A stretch of 64,000 bases of DNA from Sepioteuthis lessoniana (Eukaryota; Mollusca; Cephalopoda; Myopsida; Loliginidae), in contig OY757913.1 in the NCBI GenBank assembly GCA_963585895.1, forward strand, positions 108,434,144 to 108,498,143. The letters are read 5' to 3'. The translations under genes and the position numbers were made by a program. How positions within the stretch are numbered: position 1 is the stretch's first letter; every line of letters starts with the position of its first letter. This document shows, one piece after another, positions 61,459-64,000 of the stretch. The notes under the pieces were generated by a model. That model saw nothing but the letters and a program-made list of their open reading frames with translations. It was not told the DNA's origin and searched no databases.

Positions 61459-62090
61459 CCTTATGTCCGAAGAAATAGCACTGTTTGGTTTAAGATTTTT
61501 AGATGAAAAAATAATTTTTTTAAATAACCTTGTTAAATCGAAGAAATCATAGAACAGATCAACAAGTAAATAAATAAATGAATAAATAAAATTACTGGTC
61601 AACCCACCCATATAGAGAGTGAATAACAAATCCTCAGCAGCTGGGCGGCGGTCTATCAAAGAGACCCTTCAATGTCATGTAGACGATCTGGTTGAATTGA
61701 GTCCAAGAGTTTTTGATAATAAGGGCATTCTGCCTTCTCGAATTAAAAGTTTATGATAATATTTAGAATCTTCTGGGTACTGATAACCAAGCGTCTCCCA
61801 AGCGAAAAGCGACCTGGGTTCAAGTCCTATCGTGAGCTTATTGTTTTCGAAGTGTGATGTTTCTCGTTGTCATACGAAATGACAACCCGAGTGAGAATCA
61901 ATAAAACAATTACCGTTGAGTAAGTCGACCTCTAAACGTACAGTAGATGATAAACAGAATCTGAAGAAATATCTTCAAAGATTTTAAAATGTGATCATTC
62001 ATTATTTTATTGTCTAATTATCATTTTAAGCCTTTCAGTATGAGAGTTTAACTTTATAAACGTGTATGAGCAAATACTTTAAAAATTTGT
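61459..62090. other. No gene; tRNA-like word at 61770-61840
   Basis: Contains ctgataaccaagcgtctccc and gacctgggttcaagtcctat (a good B-box word) within ~70 bp, but no complete tRNA cloverleaf is apparent. Possibly a SINE head or tRNA pseudogene. Confidence 0.3.
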
Positions 62091-63535
62091 CACGTGGTAT
62101 GCCACTGAGAGAGAGGTAAGATCAATTTCCCCTACCCCTCCGTGTTTGAATTAACAGGCCCCAAAGATTGACCGTTAAAAGAGGAATAGGAATGTAGGTC
62201 AACTCTTCGGTCTGCCTGTTAGACGAAGTAACGAATCCAAGTTGGAAATAGAGGTCCAGCTATCTCCCATAACCCCATGTTGGTTGGACAGCGAAGGGGA
62301 TATAGAGGTCATTATAGTAGCCCGAATGAATAGCATGACAGGTGGAGGAGGAAGAAAGACGCCAAAGGACTGGCTGAAGCCTTAGCGCCGTAAGTAGTAC
62401 CCTTTTTCGTCAGAGGAAATAGGGAAAAGGAATTTCAGTTTTTAGGACGGAGGTCGCCGTGAAAGGACGTGCCGATCTGATGCCAAAACTCCGAGCATGT
62501 TCGCCCGTGAAAGGAAGTTTTTAGGACAGCAGTTGGCGTGACAAGATGTATTGAAACTGTCACCGAAACTCCGGGGAAGAGCGGAAAGAATTCTCGGAGA
62601 AGTTAACAGGTGCCTTCCCGCCAAATTCTACAGAACATCGCTCGCCCGTAAAAGAAAAGAAATCTCAGAAGAAACCCATCGAAAAAGCTAAGTAAACATT
62701 AAAACCGTTTTCTCTAACCCCCTTCCTAAGTATTGCAATTATATGCCCTCTCTCTCAATTTAAAGAAAGAAGCATATAAACAATTATATGCATTAAGAAA
62801 AGAAGAGAAAAAGAATGAAAAGATTCATTTCATAATCTGTAAATGTATCAGTGGCTACCCTCTCAAGATTCAAGAGAAAAGATAGAAAAGTACAAAGAAA
62901 AGAAAAAGGAAGAAAGAGATATTTATGTTGGAGACTGTTTGCCGGTGAAATATAGCTGGCTCCTATAAATATTTGTTTGGACCCCGACTATTAAAATTTT
63001 GGTTATATTTTAAATGTCCCCTCGTTGAAATTTATTTGTTGTGTTATTTACCCAGCGAGTTGCCTTCTTTTGCATGTATATCTTTTTCAGTTTCATTCGC
63101 CCCAATCTATTCTCGCTAAATGTCCTATTCGCCTTTAAAAACATAACACGGAATTATCGACTACAGTAGAGAATAATATTTCATCTCAACCTAGAGGCCC
63201 ATATCTTCCGTTATCCAAGGGGGATAAGAAGAGGAAGTGCTCTGGTGTGTGTGTGTATAACGTGAAATTTGGAAACCCCCTTGCCAGCGGCGGTCAGTCT
63301 AGCCCCAAATTAAACCCCACATTATCAGCCAGTTCCCATGTGCCCGAAAAAGGAATCTTAACTAGGACTTATTTTGCGAGGGATCAAGTGCCAGACTGCC
63401 CCGACTTCACACGTGCGTAAAATTAACTTCCGTCCGTGGATAAATATTTTATGAACCGTCACAAATTACAATGCAGTATCTTAAATGCAAGGTTTTAATG
63501 GTCGATAAAATAACCTTCAAGTAAACTTTATTTAA
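62091..63535. other. Unassigned less AT-rich region
   Basis: The least AT-rich and least repetitive part of the window. It has a partial internal duplication (tttttaggacggaggtcgcc-gtga near 62435 and tttttaggacagcagttggc-gtga near 62519), a purine-rich stretch (62780-62930) and no open frame above 60 codons on either strand. It could be the non-coding part of an LTR element or a host regulatory/UTR region. Confidence 0.3.
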
Positions 63536-63779
63536 AATGTTATTTCACATAAGTACAGTATTAATGTCAACGTGAGTATATTCAATAAAACAAGCATTAT
63601 GTCTCATTAAACTGTCATCACTCGAATCGTGTATGGTGTATGCATTTATTTTAATCAGGATTAAATCTGTTCCAATTCGAGTAGTCATCTTTTCTCTACT
63701 TGTGGGATTCTTAATATAAAAGGTACGTCTTGTCAGTACAAGACTGCTATCTATACGTTTTGATACTTGGCATTGCTTA

Positions 63780-63880
63780 CCCCACCTCATATATGCTCTA
63801 GTCATCTCTGATTGGCCAATCTCCTGCTGCTACTAACAGACAAGTCTATAAGTACTTGCCAGCAATGTGTAGACGATTTG
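63780..63880 (+). promoter_or_regulatory. Possible promoter: CCAAT palindrome and TATA-like box
   Basis: gattggccaatc (about 63810-63821; CCAAT on both strands) is followed ~30 bp downstream by tctataagtacttgcc (about 63844-63859), a plausible TATA-like element. No downstream gene is visible before the window ends. LTR U3 regions have the same arrangement, so this may be transposon-derived. The 86-codon minus frame upstream (63545-63805) is unrecognised. Confidence 0.25.
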
Positions 63881-64000
63881 TACCCTCCTTGTCCCACCCT
63901 CAAACAATCCAACAAAATCAGTTGTACATGAAATATGAAAATCTTACCCATAAGAACTTATATTTATATGAATTTACACTCTTTTGCGCTAACATGAAAT

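Noticed and set aside
61770..61845. Possible tRNA gene with a good B box
   Set aside because: No paired acceptor stem or anticodon arm could be assigned by eye; a tRNA-gene search would decide.

Overview
This window is repeat-dense, AT-rich animal genomic DNA. I see no complete host protein-coding gene, no rRNA and no genuine tRNA gene. The content suggests an invertebrate, most likely a mollusc and plausibly a cephalopod such as an octopus. The grounds are several tRNA-headed SINE families, long (TA)n, (GT)n and (GATA)n arrays, a mariner family, non-LTR elements with a restriction-like-endonuclease type C-terminus, and a Penelope-like element with a GIY-YIG-like remnant. The taxonomic call is inference from recognised families; no search was run.

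SINE-like families, named here for cross-reference. Family A (~240 bp), family B (~260 bp) and family C (~290 bp) have tRNA-like heads. Family D (~440-670 bp) has a non-tRNA head, a body of ~40-bp AT-rich subrepeats and a tail ending in AACC-type repeats. Family F is another tRNA-like type. Family G is a ~330 bp composite with a class-II-tRNA-like region. Many copies have perfect or near-perfect target-site duplications (TSDs) of 10-16 bp, so individual retroposition events can be delimited exactly.

Layout. 0-9 kb: D-body DNA, a small LTR candidate, mariner copy 1, a LINE reverse-transcriptase relic, nested SINEs and a tandem array of D tails. 9.3-10.7 kb: Penelope-like element with inverted arms. 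11-16 kb: microsatellites and a ~2 kb inverted-repeat element. 16-24 kb: SINEs C and D, an RTE-like LINE end, a polypyrimidine tract. 24-32 kb: two relics of one LINE family and mariner copy 2 (minus strand), with SINEs inserted in the LINE. 32-40 kb: nested SINEs, two large palindromes, two family G composites, RTE-like ends. 40-53 kb: a ~0.9 kb repeat (H) whose second copy is split by a 2.6 kb block, a 34-36 bp satellite, mariner copy 3 between duplicated flanks, and a solo-LTR candidate inside a SINE. 53-61 kb: more nested SINEs, including a C/A chimera. 61.6-64 kb: less repetitive sequence that I cannot assign.

The main observations for follow-up are: (1) three mariner copies share one internal deletion whose junction is a short telomere-type (GGGTTA)3 tract; (2) SINE families A and D share a 3' tail, and A and C share a central block, with one C/A chimera; (3) inverted-repeat elements repeatedly carry motifs resembling the hammerhead ribozyme core, next to a Penelope-like element, the class known to carry such ribozymes; (4) SINE tails have expanded into tandem satellite-like arrays.
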